From Gammaproteobacteria bacterium (lineage in GTDB: Bacteria > Pseudomonadota > Gammaproteobacteria > Pseudomonadales > UBA5518): 64,000 nt of DNA. The stretch spans positions 186,001 to 250,000 of the forward strand of contig JADIYI010000008.1 in assembly GCA_016705365.1 (NCBI GenBank), read 5' to 3'. Below the pieces are notes generated by a model that saw only the letters and a program-made list of their open reading frames with translations, did no database searches and was not told the origin of the DNA. Both the position numbers and the translations under genes were made by a program. The first letter of the stretch is position 1, and each line of letters starts with the position of its first letter. Shown in pieces: positions 63,827 to 64,000 of this stretch.

Positions 63827-64000
63827 ATGACGGATTTCAGGTCTTATTCCCGGGTCGAGAACGAATTGGCCCACAAGTTCCGCAACAACCTCAACCACGC
63901 CGAATCGGCGGAAGACGTGAAGAAATTTTTCGCCTACACGCTCCGCGAACTGCTCGGCCGGGTGCTCGGCGACAGCGTCGCCCTGCACTATGAAGACATC
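63827..64000 (+). CDS. Unknown protein, N-terminal part (runs off the window)
   Basis: The ATG at 63827 is preceded by AGAGGAG and opens 58 codons to the window edge: MTDFRSYSRVENELAHKF, then AESAEDVKKFFAYTLREL. It is charged and helical without a signal peptide. I do not recognise the family. It is divergent from pyk. Confidence 0.65.
   Translation, partial: MTDFRSYSRVENELAHKFRNNLNHAESAEDVKKFFAYTLRELLGRVLGDSVALHYEDI

Overview
The window is a high-GC chromosomal segment of a flagellated, aerobic gammaproteobacterium, probably marine or of the Cellvibrionales/Halieaceae type. I infer this from gene content only: a pomA-pomB / xseB-ispA-dxs neighbourhood, a Vibrio/Shewanella-like TonB2 cluster with DUF3450, a fused nuoCD, miaE, ettA, and a riboswitch-driven TonB receptor. 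No rRNA, tRNA, CRISPR array or complete insertion sequence was found.

Layout. 1-11.6 kb is accessory and partly decayed. It holds an EthD-like gene end, a glyoxalase (VOC) remnant joined to an IS21 IstB remnant, a TPP-dependent decarboxylase-like enzyme, the tail of a quinoprotein-like gene, a frameshifted SDR, an intact SDR and a fused E1 alpha-beta 2-oxoacid dehydrogenase. Two truncated chrA starts lie inside a 236-240 bp direct repeat; between them are an uncharacterised gene, a cytochrome c, a sulfotransferase and a pair of FMN-binding/GAF proteins. 11.6-18.6 kb (minus strand) is a TPP-riboswitch thiamine uptake operon: TonB receptor, YkoF-like protein, PnuT-like permease, thiamine kinase-like protein, then a BtuCD-type ABC permease and ATPase, followed by a cytochrome b / tetrahaem cytochrome c pair. 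18.6-21.8 kb carries an LLM oxidoreductase, a PilZ protein and a PomAB sodium stator. 22-25.2 kb is xseB-ispA-dxs (isoprenoid precursors). 25.2-31.9 kb (minus) is ribA, a retropepsin-like protease, and the nrdR-ribD-ribE-ribBA-ribH-nusB-thiL operon. 32.0-39.7 kb (minus) is a nine-gene TonB/ExbB/ExbD energy-transduction operon with two copies of a DUF3450-TtpC pair. 40.0-54.7 kb is a complete 13-gene nuo operon (complex I). 54.7-64 kb holds housekeeping genes: CBS protein, DUF1232-like protein, glyA, ettA, an epimerase, miaE-apaG, pyk and the start of an unknown gene.

How they work together. Imported thiamine (TonB receptor, PnuT) would be phosphorylated by the kinase and then by ThiL to TPP, which Dxs, the fused E1 and the decarboxylase-like enzyme use. 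Riboflavin genes supply the flavins for complex I and the FMN proteins. The large TonB operon would energise outer-membrane receptors such as the thiamine receptor, using ion gradients to which complex I contributes.

Best candidates for something undescribed: the TonB operon with a DUF3450-TtpC pair at each end and two ExbDs; the RibBA protein that has lost the active-site motifs of both its domains; and the thiamine operon that includes a BtuCD-type transporter but no binding protein.
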